This document shows positions 24,198 to 35,315 of a stretch of 64,000 nt of DNA, piece after piece. This stretch comes from Lumnitzera littorea (taxonomy: Eukaryota; Streptophyta; Magnoliopsida; Myrtales; Combretaceae), in the NCBI GenBank assembly GCA_024138015.1, contig JAMXBB010000001.1:135213940-135277939 (forward strand), given 5' to 3'. The stretch's first letter is position 1; each line of letters opens with the position of its first letter. Both the position numbers and the translations under genes were made by a program. Under the pieces are notes generated by a model that was not told where the DNA came from, made no database searches, and saw nothing but the letters and a program-made list of their open reading frames with translations.

Positions 24198-25310
24198 TTA
24201 GGGGTAAATTATACTTTAAGGGACCATAGAGACTAATACCTCAATATTCTTTATATGCTAAACTATAAAAATTCAAAGCCTCTAAACAACAGCAAATTGA
24301 ACTTTGCATAGACCAAGAACATCATCTAAAATATATAACATACTTATCCATATCCATACTACCATTAAATAGCATAGCTTAAGCATAAAATCACATTGTA
24401 AATTAATTAAGATTGCACTGGATTCAGCAATACGCAGTCAAAATTCAACCCCACAACACTACCAACAACAAAAGGTAAAAAATAAAAGGTATCAGTGAAT
24501 GACCTGAATTGAAATTATGAAGATAAGATGCTTTCCATCTCATTCATCAACTACACCTGCAAGAAGCAAATAAAATGAAAGCAATTTTTCCAATAATATA
24601 GTAGATAGAATGAGCATAGTTAAGTAGGAAATAAATAAACAAAGTTTTAATGATCATTTACAAATTTTCTAAAGCACTTATATGTAAAGACTCACCAAAT
24701 TATTTACTCATTGTGTAGTTTTGAATGAAAAGATTTCAATGGGTTTGGGTATGGTCATCACCAAAAGTTAATTCGAAAACACATTTTTATTTTTAGTAGT
24801 AAAATGTAAAGGATCTTTTTATTCAAAATTAAAAATACAGAATAAATAATAAAAACTCGATCAATGGAGATCGTGTATGCATAGCGAAGGATGGAAATCT
24901 CATGTGAAAAGAAAATTTTACATATTAAACTATAAAAATGCAAAGCCTCCAAGAAACAACACAACTTTACACAAACCAAGAACATTGTCTAGAATATGTG
25001 ATATACTCCTCCCTATCTATGTTCAGAATATTGTTATTGGATAATGGATAGCATAATCAAAGAACAAAACCACATTGTAAATCATACAAAGTCAAATTCC
25101 AATTCTTCAACATTGCCAGCAACAAAATGTAAAAATAAAAGATATCAGCGAATGATCTGAATTTAAATTATAAGCTACCCTCCATCTGATTTGTCCGCTA
25201 CATCTACAAGGAGTAAATTAAATCAAAGCAGTTCTTTAAATAACAAACATCTAATTCCTCAATCAAATTTCCACAAAGTAGAAAGAATGAGTACAGTCAA
25301 GTAGGAAATG
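24198..25310. repeat. Tandem duplication, about 390 bp twice
   Basis: The segment at about 24256-24640 recurs at about 24915-25310 with divergence. Shared text includes TAAACTATAAAAAT-CAAAGCCTC, ACCAAGAACAT, AACCACATTGTAAAT-like, AAAGGTATCAG-GAATGA and AGAATGAG-A-AGT-AAGTAGGAAAT. The offset is about 660 bases. No coding potential is recognised. A short TAGGGGTAAATTATACTTTAAGGGAC at 24198 looks like one end of a GGG(T/A)AAATTACAC-type MITE, but I did not find its partner. Confidence 0.75.
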
Positions 25311-26604
25311 AAAATTTTTTGGAAATCAACAAATATCAAGCTTCAACTACTAAAGAACCATAAAATTTCAATTCTTTTACACAATAGAAACATAGAAGTT
25401 CCTCTTTACTCGCAATTAGTTCTTCATCCATACATCATGATAATTGAAATACTTTTGTGGTTAATGTAATAGACACTCAAGAACTATGCGATTTCTAGGC
25501 TAATTTCCAATAATAGCACCATTATAGATAAGCAATATAATTTGTAATTCTAATTCACGCACCAAGTCAAAGTATCATAGTAGAAAACAAAAGCCCTAGA
25601 AAGTTTTCAAATTCTTGAAACAATTATAGTGTAAAATCAAGAAATATCATTAACCTCACTACTGATGCTCAATCTAAGAAATGCCATTTTTACCACCTTC
25701 TTTTTTTTTTCTTTTTTCCTGAAGAAAGGGTTTGGTGGTTTTCAATTTTTGTGTACGCAATTTCTCTTCCATTGTCAATATAAAGAGATAAGGAGAGAGA
25801 AATGAAAAGAGAAAGATACATGCCATAGTCTTCTTATAATAGAAGAGAAAATATTTACAATAGAGAAAATTGGGTTGAAAGAGAGAGAGAGAGAGAGAGA
25901 GAGATGATAGGAAAAAATTGATTGCTAACACTTATCGATGCGTTAGAAAGTGGGAAAAAATATTTACCCTATGATGTGGAGTCGAATAGTTTATTCTCTT
26001 TTAATAATAATAGAAGATAATAGATGAGGATGCAAATCCAAATTTTGAATCATTGATTGAACATGAAGAAAAATTGGTATATGAAATGGAAGTTTGGTCT
26101 CCTTGAGTTAGCTAGTTATTTCGTTTCACCCTTTCGCTTCTAGTTTATTTTCATACTTAGCAATAAATTCACTGTCTATTTTTTAGCTTCAATTTCGCAT
26201 ATTTTTCCTATTATAAATATAAGAATTAACATAAAAAATATCTATACTTGAAAATAAAGACATATAAACATAATATAAGTTATTTAAACCCTATTGTCTT
26301 TCTTATTTTTTATCCTTTTTCACTCATTTATTATATTGACCCAAAATTATGTAATTTATTACTTTAATCTTAATTAATTAATAAAAACACTATAAATTAC
26401 AATAAAAAAAAAATGTAAGGTATAAAAATAGGATAAGTATGTAAAGTAGAAACTTATCACCATTATAACCACCACTACATTCTTAGAGGTGTTATACATT
26501 GCTACTATATATAGACATAGGTCTATATTAACAATTTCTAATAGCCATAACTTTTCTGTTTCTTATTATATCATTGTAATTGTTATTGAAAATGCTATTC
26601 TTAT
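25311..26604. other. AT-rich region, no gene
   Basis: No convincing coding region. It contains a GA microsatellite at 25880-25904 and T-rich tracts. Open stretches here are low-complexity only. Plain AT-rich sequence with A runs fills 26200-26600. Confidence 0.5.
25880..25904. repeat. GA microsatellite
   Basis: About twelve uninterrupted GA units preceded by GGGTTGAAA. Confidence 0.92.
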
Positions 26605-26930
26605 ATGTCACGATCCCAAATTTGACCAATATATAAAACTATGAAAATGCTGTAATTTTATTTCCTTTTCACTTACTAAATTGCCATACTTGTGGAACTT
26701 ACCCAAATTACATTTTGATGACTCACAACTTATGATAATTTCTTATAACTTCAAATATGGCAAGGTTATTAAATTCATAAACATGTAGAACTCACTAAAA
26801 CATCACGAACATCATATATCCACATTCCAACTATCAATTTACGTTATATTTCATCTAATTATGCAATAAATAGTAAACAACTTCAATTGATTTCGAAAGT
26901 CTACACAATTATTTAGGTTGATAATGCAAC
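26605..26930. other. Possible LTR start
   Basis: TGTCACGATCCCAAA at 26605 resembles the TGTCACGCCCC start common in plant LTRs and in the R1 family read on the opposite strand. The following 300 bases are AT-rich and are then cut by the TGTAATGCCC unit at 26931. I could not find the matching end. Confidence 0.3.
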
Positions 26931-29026
26931 TGTAATGCCCCAAAACCTAGGGATATACAACCCGCCACGTGTCATCCTTGAAGGTTAACATGTTAAGGCG
27001 TTTAGGAACTTATAGCCTACCTATAATCCTCAAATAATTAATAGTAATCTATGAAGTCTCTTATGAACAACACTTGAATCATTAATAAAAGAGTGGCATA
27101 AATACCCACTTATCTCCAACTATACAAAGATCTAACATTAACCTACCTAGGATAATATAACTATAGCATCTTAGCTAAGAAATTTTATAACTCTAATACA
27201 TAACATAAAATACATAACCAATGGGAGTCATAGGCAACTCCACCCCAAAAATTGATAAACAATATAAATAACACGTTACAAGTAATGATAAAACCATATC
27301 CCAACTCTAGTCTATGCTTATCGTTTATTCTACGCGTAATTCGACCCATCATCCAAGTAGCAACCTCCATCCCTTTCATAATAATAATAATCATAGCTGG
27401 CATCATCATATATCTCAATAATATCATCATAACCTAAACCTACAGCCAAAAGACACAAATCCCCAAAGGCTGAGCTATGCCTAGTATGAATACTACATGC
27501 ATACTCATGAACAAATGAGCAAATGGCACAAGCACACTTGAATAACCATATTAAATGCAACAATCAACCAATTTAGTCTTTGTTTATTAAGTCCACAAGT
27601 AGCACAGTCTCAGCGTCTTAAGACTTAGGGTTACTCGTGACCCCTATTTACAAACAGTATAGCTAATACATAAGTATTAGTATTAGGTCCTCTCCAACAC
27701 TCAAATAACCTATACTACTGGACCTTACTAGTGTGTAATTGAAGCTAAGCACAAGTAACACACTTATTTTAGGTCCAAGTTTAGTTAAATCCAGTTAAAT
27801 CGCTATCTTAACACATACAACCAATAACCATGTATCTTCTACCTAAAATGGACAGCTCATTAAAACCTTTCTCAAACTCTTCACACCCTATTATAGGGAA
27901 CACACAATAAGGCTTCTTGCGATATTCAAAACTCATAAGAAAATTCTCCTAACCCTAACTTTGGCTTTACTATTTACTTTACCAACTATAAGGAACTTTG
28001 AGGGGGAGTTTTAAGAAAGTATTTGATTTCTTTAGAAAACATGTTTGAAATTAGGTTATAATATTTAAGACACTTAAAAGTAGGTTTAGGCATAAAATAC
28101 ACTTTAGAAATTAGGTTTTGATGTAAGGAAAATGAGTTAAGAAAAAGGAATAGAAGAAGAAAAAAAAGAAAGAAATTTGACCAGCCGTATGGTTCACTCA
28201 AGACTAATTGTACAGTTCTTACTACTAAGTAGTTACAGCTGTACAGTTCACTTAAGACTAGCCGAATGGCTCTCACTAGCATTTTGTAATCATGCTAACC
28301 AGCCCTATGGTTCCATTAGAACCAGTTGGCTAGTTCAAACAAATTCTGCAATTTTGCAAAATTTGTTTCATGAAACCTTATAAAACTTTCACTTCTCCTT
28401 CAAGCATTACATCAAACTTTAATCCACTAACATAACTCAACTTTTCATCATCAAAACCTTCTTTTTTTAATGTCTACTACATTAATCAATCATTCACCAA
28501 CAATCTATACAACATACCCCAAACTCTCTAAAAATACATTTAATCATTACAACCTTTGACAAGAATGAATCTTGAGATAAATTAAGGGTTTAAGAGCGAA
28601 TTACTTGTTGTTTCTAGTATGAAGGTACTCCAATTTACAACTCCCCCTCCCTAACTTCTATAAAAAATTTCTTTAAGTTTTGCTCACCAATTTTAGAGAA
28701 AAACAAACCATGGAGTATATGTTGCAACTTACCTGTATTTACTATTTCCTTAGAAAATTTTACGTTTTGCTTCACTTGAAATGTACAATACTTGTTAAAT
28801 CTGAATTCTAATGATCTTCTTGAGAATTCTCCTATGAGTTTTTCTGGTTTGCTAAGAAGAAACGTGGGGGAAGATGAAGGGTAGTAAGGAAACAAAATTT
28901 TCTCCGAACCTTTTTGACTTACTACTTAAACCTAATTACATGCCATGTTAACTCTCTTATTTTTATAAACTTTTTATATTTTCATAAATCCTTTTTATTT
29001 GTTAATTATTGAATTTAGGTTTTATA
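26931..29026. mobile_element. Candidate 2.1 kb solo LTR with TSD GCAAC
   Basis: It begins TGTAATGCCCC like the 20320 unit and ends AGGTTTTATA, where the last dinucleotide is TA rather than CA. The 5-mer GCAAC occurs immediately on both sides (26926-26930 and 29027-29031). Weak similarity to the first kilobase of the 20320 unit is visible around AAAGATC-AAC and AACTATAGCATC-like text. No protein homology is seen. The right boundary rests on the duplication and is less certain because the terminal motif is decayed. Confidence 0.5.
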
Positions 29027-29031
29027 GCAAC

Positions 29032-32000
29032 TTTGCATTATTAACCTTGTTATCTATTTTCAACTAAATTACATATTTAATGTCACATCCTAGAACCTAA
29101 AAGGATGTTGGCAACCACTACGTGCATGCAAGCCTTACTTAATAACATGGGTTTCTATTAGGTTTTAGATTTTCAAAAGCATTATATTAAGTTTTTGAAA
29201 GTACAAATTGCTAAAAATTTTCAAAAATCTAGCAGAGTTTCATATGTTTCTAGACTAAATTTTAAAAACACCTATAGTAGATTTATAATTACTCAAACAT
29301 ATTAAGTACTTAACCTTGGCCATACTGGCCTTTAACAAACCCAGAGCACTTAACTTAAGCTAATTCAGAACCACATGCATGTATTTAGGCTTGAAATCAA
29401 ATAAAAAGATAAAAGTTCAAAATTTATGAGATCTTTTTATTATAAACCCTTTTGAAACTTTTAGGAAGAAAAAAAAAAGTCTAGCCAAGATTTTGTGTTA
29501 TCTATTTGCTTCTACACTAGTCCCATACCTAGTCAGTTATGAGCTATCACAACCATAAAGAAAATTTCCATACCTAAAAGAATAAAGATTTAGCTTTACC
29601 AAACTCAGTACACAATAACTGCAAACATATACGATATGAGGCACATGCACCTACTCTAATGCAACAAGCAAGGTTCGATTATAACATTAGTTAAAGTGCA
29701 TTAACAAAGCAATAAATGAAGAGTACTCATGACTCCTTCAAACAAGGGCTAAGCGAAGTTCAAGCCCATAGAGGGCTATCAGGAATAGTATGGAGCAACT
29801 AATCTCCATACCAAATGAAAAGCAGTCTTATATAGGAGATACAACCATTATTCAGTCGTTGTCATTAACGCGCTAATGACCATTACACTAATACTATTTC
29901 TCATTATCAACTACCCGGTAAACCAACATTAAGGTATCTTAAGCACTTAGAAACTACTATGTTCCAAAACTAAGCTTGTAACCGTATCTTTGGTTTAAGG
30001 GTGTTGTTTATTGGATCAAACAACCAAGCACATGCAACGAACAATTTATTAGGTTAAGTTTACATATTAGTTTAGTTGCATAAATTATATCCTTACAATC
30101 AACAACCATAGTCATTTGATACCTATGCCGTCAAGCTCACAGTCCAAGAGTTTAAGAGGTAAGATGATGTCTAACTCAAATCTATTAAGATCATTAATAA
30201 CATATATTAGTTCTTCGCTTACATATATTTTGAAATCGTATTCAATTATGAAAATTTCTAAACCGAATTTAGGGGATAGATAGTGAATCAATTCTAAGTA
30301 AACATGCAAAAGAAGTGAGTCAATTCAGAAGTTTTAAGGACCAATTCATAGGGTTCACCAAGGAGTCAAATCCTTTGCTCTAGCTTATGAGTTTCCTTTT
30401 TCATCCTCTATTATTTTAGACTATGTTCCCTCATTACCAAGAGGTTAGCTAAAGCTTCAATTCTACTTTTAGATCTTTGGTTAATCCATTTTTCAAATCT
30501 TTGAACGAACATATTATCACAAGCATTAAAAAGATTCAAAACCATATTGGCAACCATAAATCAGTTCATATTATTTGGTTGTTTATAGATTACACAAGTC
30601 ATCGTATTGAAGGAAGTATGCAACTTAATCAAAGATGTGAAACTTTTAAGCAAGCATGCGTCAAATATATTATCATGTCTACGTTAATCAAAAGCAACAC
30701 TTAAGGGTATAAGGAGCTTTATCATGTATTACTTTAGCACATTCTTCTAGTAGATTTATGTAGGTTTCTTTATCTTGAAATTTATGATGTGAAAAACTAT
30801 AGTCAAAGCTCTCTGATCAAGATTGCTTTAATGCAATCTTTAGAAGCAATTACATTCCTAGTTGCCACATGTTGCAAAACCTAATCACTGCGATATCTTC
30901 TAATTGAAAAAAAAAAAAAAAAAACAAAATAAATAATTTATCTTTGCAAAATGTTAAAGTTACAAAATTTAAATATATGTTGTCTATTTCAAATTATTTA
31001 AATGTAATATTTCATCTTTCCTTATAGACGTAGTCCCTAGTGGGGTTGGCTACACTAGAGCCCTGACTCAAAAGAGATAATACCATTCGTAAAAAAAATG
31101 GGATAGATACATTTGAACCTTAACTATTTACAAACATATAGATCTCTCTCTCTCTCTCTCTCTCCATCCATCCATCCATCCATCCATCAATACATAAAAA
31201 CATATTCATAAAACTCTATAAACATATGTTACAGGTGTCACTCTTAAGATCCCTTTGCTATAGTAGTGCCCTCTCAACTATTGTTTATACTCCAAGGTAA
31301 ATAAGCATCCCCTAAGCACCTTGTTAAGTTAGGTAAGTAGATAAGATAGTATACAACATAAAAGATAAACAACATATGCATAATTTCCAAATCAGCGTAT
31401 CAATACGAAGAAATATAATGCTAAGCCAATGCATGTAACATGTACTGACTAGTATCTTAGTCCACATTCAATTGGCTAACATCACCAGCATTTAGATATG
31501 AAGTCTAAGAACTAGTTAAAAACCCAATTACCCTTGTCAATACCTAACAAAGCCAACCTAGTCAGTCATAAAGAGCTACATAAAGGAAGGTCGTAAATGC
31601 TATACAGTTTTGTATGCCTAAAACCTAACTTTGCAAAACCAAGTACTTTAGTTGTATGAGAACTCATTTTCTAAGTAAAAATTTAACTAATAAGTCCCTT
31701 TGCATGTTGTACCATGAATGCATCAATGATATCTCAAGCATTTTAGCACAAACACTTTTTACAAGGCAAATACAATTTTAGCCCAAGTCAAGCATATACA
31801 TTTTACCATATGGTGATCATTTCAATAAAAAACCTAGCATTTTAAAGTTGAAACCAATCATGATTCCACATATAATAGCAAGTATGTTACATATAGACAT
31901 AACATTCCGTACCATGTTCTATTTAGAAGTTGAAACCACTAGCTCATATTGTTAGCTAAATCATATGTTGATTGTTGTGTGTAGTAGACCACGTGTCTTG

Positions 32001-32584
32001 CTGGATTGATTGCTAAGGGGCTTGGGCTTAGCCCAACTGAATGGGTTAATTGGCTAGACGGTTAGGTATTAGGCCTATGATGCATATTTTGACATATCGA
32101 ATTGTTAGGCTTGCATTTGCACTTATGACATGTAGGCTTGGGCTAATTGAACCCATTCAATCTTTTCGGCTTCAATTTATTGAAATGCATAGTTCTTTTA
32201 ACCAATCTCTATCATTTCTTTATGTTGGGGGGCAAGAATTGTGAGTTTTCAGCTATAGTAATCAAACTTAAATTCAAGTAATAAAATAAAACTTAAATTA
32301 ACTTAAAATCAAGTTTACCACTATATAAAATTCTTATTACTTTTAAATTTTGAAAAATTAACTTTAATAAGTTACTTTATCTTACTTTGTGATATTGTCG
32401 TAAAGTTTAAATGAAAATTGTGATTGTTTCTAAAAAGCCTTGAATTTAATTATTTAGGTGAACTGAGATACTACAATCATGTGTAAAATGAAACTTAAAA
32501 AAGATATTTATTACCAAAAGTTTATTCCTTGATTTTCTTTATCGTCATAAGTAAATTTTCTTTTTAAAGAGAATTAAGAGTTAT
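29032..32584. other. Repeat-like noncoding region
   Basis: No coding region is recognised. TGTCACATCCTAGAACC at 29081 looks like another LTR start, with no end identified. A phrase at 31026-31050, ACGTAGTCCCTAGTGGGG, resembles a short motif common in plant dispersed repeats. The compound microsatellite at 31144-31189 lies here, and an A run of about 18 bases sits near 30907-30924. The rest is AT-rich with scattered stops. Confidence 0.4.
31144..31189. repeat. Compound CT / CCAT microsatellite
   Basis: About ten CT dinucleotides pass directly into six CCAT tetranucleotides. The C of the last CT unit is shared with the first tetranucleotide, suggesting that one array seeded the other. Confidence 0.92.
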
Positions 32585-32811
32585 TGTAACAATCTAGCCG
32601 GAACTTTTCCTACCAAGGTATTGTCTGCTTTGGTATAAAACGTTACACTGTTTTGTCCCCTTGTGTAGTAACTTCCCAAGAGGTCACCCATTCTAGGATT
32701 GCTCCAACTTGAGCACGCTTAACTTCAAAGTTTTAACGTATTCCTAGCCTCTACACTAAAAAGCATCTCGATGATTAAAATTCATTCTCCAAGCATGTAA
32801 AGGGTATTACA
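32585..32811 (-). mobile_element. Cassandra-type TRIM LTR (solo), 5S-bearing
   Basis: Read on the minus strand, a 227-base unit starts TGTAATACCC at 32811 and ends GATTGTTACA at 32585, with inverted TGTAA...TTACA ends. Its centre is a 5S rRNA-like segment. LTRs carrying a 5S sequence are the defining feature of Cassandra terminal-repeat retrotransposons in miniature, which use the 5S RNA polymerase III promoter. No second LTR is found within several hundred bases on either side and no clean 5-bp duplication is visible (flanks GTTAT and ATAAG). It is therefore a solo or partly deleted LTR. It lies on the 3' side of the minus-strand gypsy pol remnant. Confidence 0.8.
32659..32740 (-). ncRNA. 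5S rRNA-like segment in the Cassandra-type LTR
   Basis: On the minus strand the order is AACTTTGAAGTTAAGCGTGC, then GAGCAATCCTAGAATGGGTG, then ACCTCTTGGGAAGTT. These correspond to the 5S A box (AAGTTAAGCGTGCT), intermediate element and C box (GGATGGGTGACCTC-TGGGAAG) in the right order and spacing. The GCAATCCTAGG-like wording between the boxes fits the Cassandra variant rather than the usual 5S gene. The 5' third of the 5S gene is poorly matched, so this is a promoter-bearing derivative and not a functional 5S rRNA gene. Confidence 0.85.
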
Positions 32812-33360
32812 ATAAGTACTTATATAACCTAATTTGGGCAAGTCCTAGGTATATACAAATTACAAAAAAGAATTCCTACTAGAAAAGAAAAAAAGGAATA
32901 AATTACAAGGGTAGAATTATAATCAAACAAAAAGGGGATATTTAGGTATAAAAGGATAGTACGGATATTAGAAAAAGGGGGAAAGTGTTAACTGTGCATT
33001 ATGTGGTCCTAAGGATGCTGTTTGTCGAGTAAAATAGGTTTTGAGCAGATCAGGTCGAGGGATCGGATGCTCGGTAGCTCAGATGTTCTAGATTAAGGAA
33101 GGATTGATTTTGGAGATAGCTCATTACCTAGTTGACCTCAGATGGTTGGCTTGTATTCAAGGCAACTTAGCCTTGGTAATGTATTAAGTTGATAGTAGGT
33201 AAGTTTGATGCTTGACCTTGGAATGGTGTTGTGAAGGGGTTGGCTCGGCAATAAGTCAATCACTTCGAGAGTTTCCTTAATGATGTAGAGAGCAAAGTAA
33301 TTTAGCAAGTCAAACTAGAGATAAGATCACTCTTCTAAATTCAGCTTTCCTTAAATAACT
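32812..33360. other. Gypsy 3' flank, noncoding
   Basis: AT-rich sequence followed by a mixed-composition stretch adjoining the C-terminal end of the minus-strand gypsy polyprotein. It probably includes the element's 3' untranslated region or LTR, but no LTR edges are recognised. Confidence 0.35.
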
Positions 33361-33364
33361 CAGC

Positions 33365-34690
33365 GAACCATGTAGGCGAGTCTTTAGGCTCAAGAGCAAG
33401 TGATTGGTCTATGATCCTTACCATCGCCTCTAGGCTATTTAAGATTTAAGATCAAATCTAGTTCGGTTGCTTGTTACTCTTCTTTAGGAACATATAAATA
33501 GAGGTTAGCAACGTTAAAAGAGTCTAAGACCCCATAGTCTTCGAGTAATTTAATCTTATAAGCATTAGGATTAATCTTTTTAAGCACTTTGAATGATCCA
33601 TCGGCTTTAGGAGATAATATGTTCTTCCTTAAACCTGGGAATAATTCTTTTGTACGGTGGCTCCAAACCAAATCACTTAGTTGAAATTCTCTATTCTTTC
33701 GTCCTTGGCCTCGTCTCTCAAGCTTGGTAGTAACTCAGCTTAGATGTTCTATGACTTTCTAGTGCATTGCCCCGATGGCCTCAAATCTTTCTATAGCTGG
33801 TTAATTATTATTTTATCTTGGAAGGGGCATCTGGTCCAATGGGAGCTTATGGTGGAATCCATAGGCGACCTCAAATGCTACATGCTCGTAACACTATGGG
33901 GAATCTTGTTATAAGTGAACCCAATTATGAGCAGGTACAGATCCCAATCAACCATGCTTCGACCAACAGTAACCCAGAGTAAAGTCTACATAGTTCTGTT
34001 GACAGCCTCGGTCAGTCTATCTATCTATCTGTAGATAACAGGATGTACTAAACAACAATTTAGTTCCCATTCGCTTCCATAGGGTCCTCCAGAAGTAGCT
34101 CATGAATTATGGGTCTCAGTTTGAAATAATGGTCCTAGGCACTTCATGAAGTTTGATGACCTCCTACAAGAAAAGAAACGAGATAGCCAAAGCGTCATTA
34201 GTCTTATAATAGAGAACGAAGTGTACCATCTTGTTAAATCGGTCCACGACTAACATGATGGAGTCCTTCCCTCAAGGCGTCCTTAGCAACCTTAACATAA
34301 AGTCCATACTCAGCTGAGACCATGGTTTGGTCAGGATCTGCAATGGTAAATATTGTCCTTGCTTGTCTTAGCTCTTTGCCTTTTTGCAGCTAGCACACTT
34401 TTCCAATACAACTTAGGCATCCTTCCTCATCTTTAGCCAAAAAAATCTAAAGGATAGTACCTCATGAGTTTGGTGCTTGCCAAAATGTCCAAACGACCCT
34501 CCACCATGCAACTCATGTACTAACAGCTCTCTCATAGAATAAGTCGAGATACACAATCTCCTCTCTTTAAATAAGTATCCGTCATCCCTATGATAGTCAT
34601 CATGTGTTTGGGCCTCTTCACACCTAGCATAGATTGGTCCAAAGTGTGGATCATCAACATATGAACCCTTAATTGTAGGAAACCCCAATA
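33365..34690 (-). pseudogene. Ty3/gypsy integrase, degraded
   Basis: The minus strand encodes a recognisable integrase. It has an HHCC zinc-binding region (ELLVHELHGGGSFGHFGKHQT, later KCASCKKAK; 34688-34370), then the catalytic core with LSMDFML (first aspartate) and DSIMLVVDRFNKMVHF. The second catalytic position falls in TIISN, with N instead of D, and the glutamate survives in TEAVNRT. The C-terminal part (33671-33474) reads VWSHRTKELFPGLRKNILSPK and YKIKLLEDYGVLDSFNVANL. The polyprotein ends near 33370 with a HRPIT-S-like tail. Stops interrupt the core. Integrase inserts the element cDNA; this copy cannot. Confidence 0.9.
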
Positions 34691-35312
34691 ATCGGGTCTA
34701 TGGTTTGATCAAGAGGGAATATCATCTCGATAGAGCATTGGCCACTACATTGTTTTTATTGTTCCTATACTTTACAACATAAGAAAATCCCTCTATAAAT
34801 TCTACCCACTTGACTTATCTTCAAGACAACTTGGGGTAGCTTTTCAAATATCTTAAAGATTCATGATTAGTTTAGATGATAAATTCTTTGGGTAGCAGAT
34901 AATGTTGCCATACAATTAAGGCCCAGATTAAGGAGTAAAACTCCTTATCATATACAAAATAATTGAGTGTAGCTCCTCTAAGCTTTTCATTGAAGTAGAC
35001 AATAGGTCAACTCTCCTACATCAACATAGTACTTATGCCTAGTCCAAATGTATCACACACTACTTCAAACACTTTATCAAAGCTCAGTAGAGCTAAGACA
35101 AGAGTGGTAGTCAACTTCTCCTTTACTTCTTTAAAACTCCCTTCTTTCTTTTCTCCTCACCAAAACTTTACATTTTTCTTTATTAGCTCGATGAGTGGGA
35201 CCACAATAGTATTGAAGTTCCTGATAAACTGGTGATAGAATGATGCTAGGCCATAGAAGCTTCACATGTAGGCTAAATAGGTCGGTATAGGCCATTTGAT
35301 AATCTATTTATT
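34691..35312 (-). pseudogene. Gypsy RT end and RNase H, truncated
   Basis: The same minus-strand element upstream of integrase. From 35310 it reads IIKWPIPT, then FYGLASFYHQFIRNFNTIVV (end of reverse transcriptase), then the RNase H region with FEVVCDTFGLGI, YFNEKLRGATLNY, YDKEFYSLIWAL, HYLLPKEFIIYTNHESLRYL and VVANALSR. The aspartate expected in the T-D-H motif is N here. The protein is cut abruptly at about 35312, where receptor-kinase sequence begins, so all of gag, protease and most of RT are absent. Several stops are present. Confidence 0.88.
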
Positions 35313-35315
35313 TGC

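Noticed and set aside
25674..25931. A small serine/leucine-rich protein
   Set aside because: The frame is a translation of the GA microsatellite and neighbouring low-complexity DNA.
27185..27563. Overlapping open stretches on both strands
   Set aside because: They arise from an ATA/ATC-rich low-complexity stretch (TAATAATAATAATC) within the solo-LTR candidate and show no conserved domain.
31144..31189. A CRISPR-like array
   Set aside because: It is a simple compound microsatellite with no spacers; the same applies to the 84-bp array, whose units are contiguous without unique spacers.
32659..32740. A functional 5S rRNA gene
   Set aside because: The 5' third is poorly matched, the intermediate wording is the Cassandra variant, and it lies inside a TGTAA...TTACA LTR-like unit.
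35035..35235. A plus-strand 66-codon gene
   Set aside because: It is the antisense shadow of the gypsy RNase H region.
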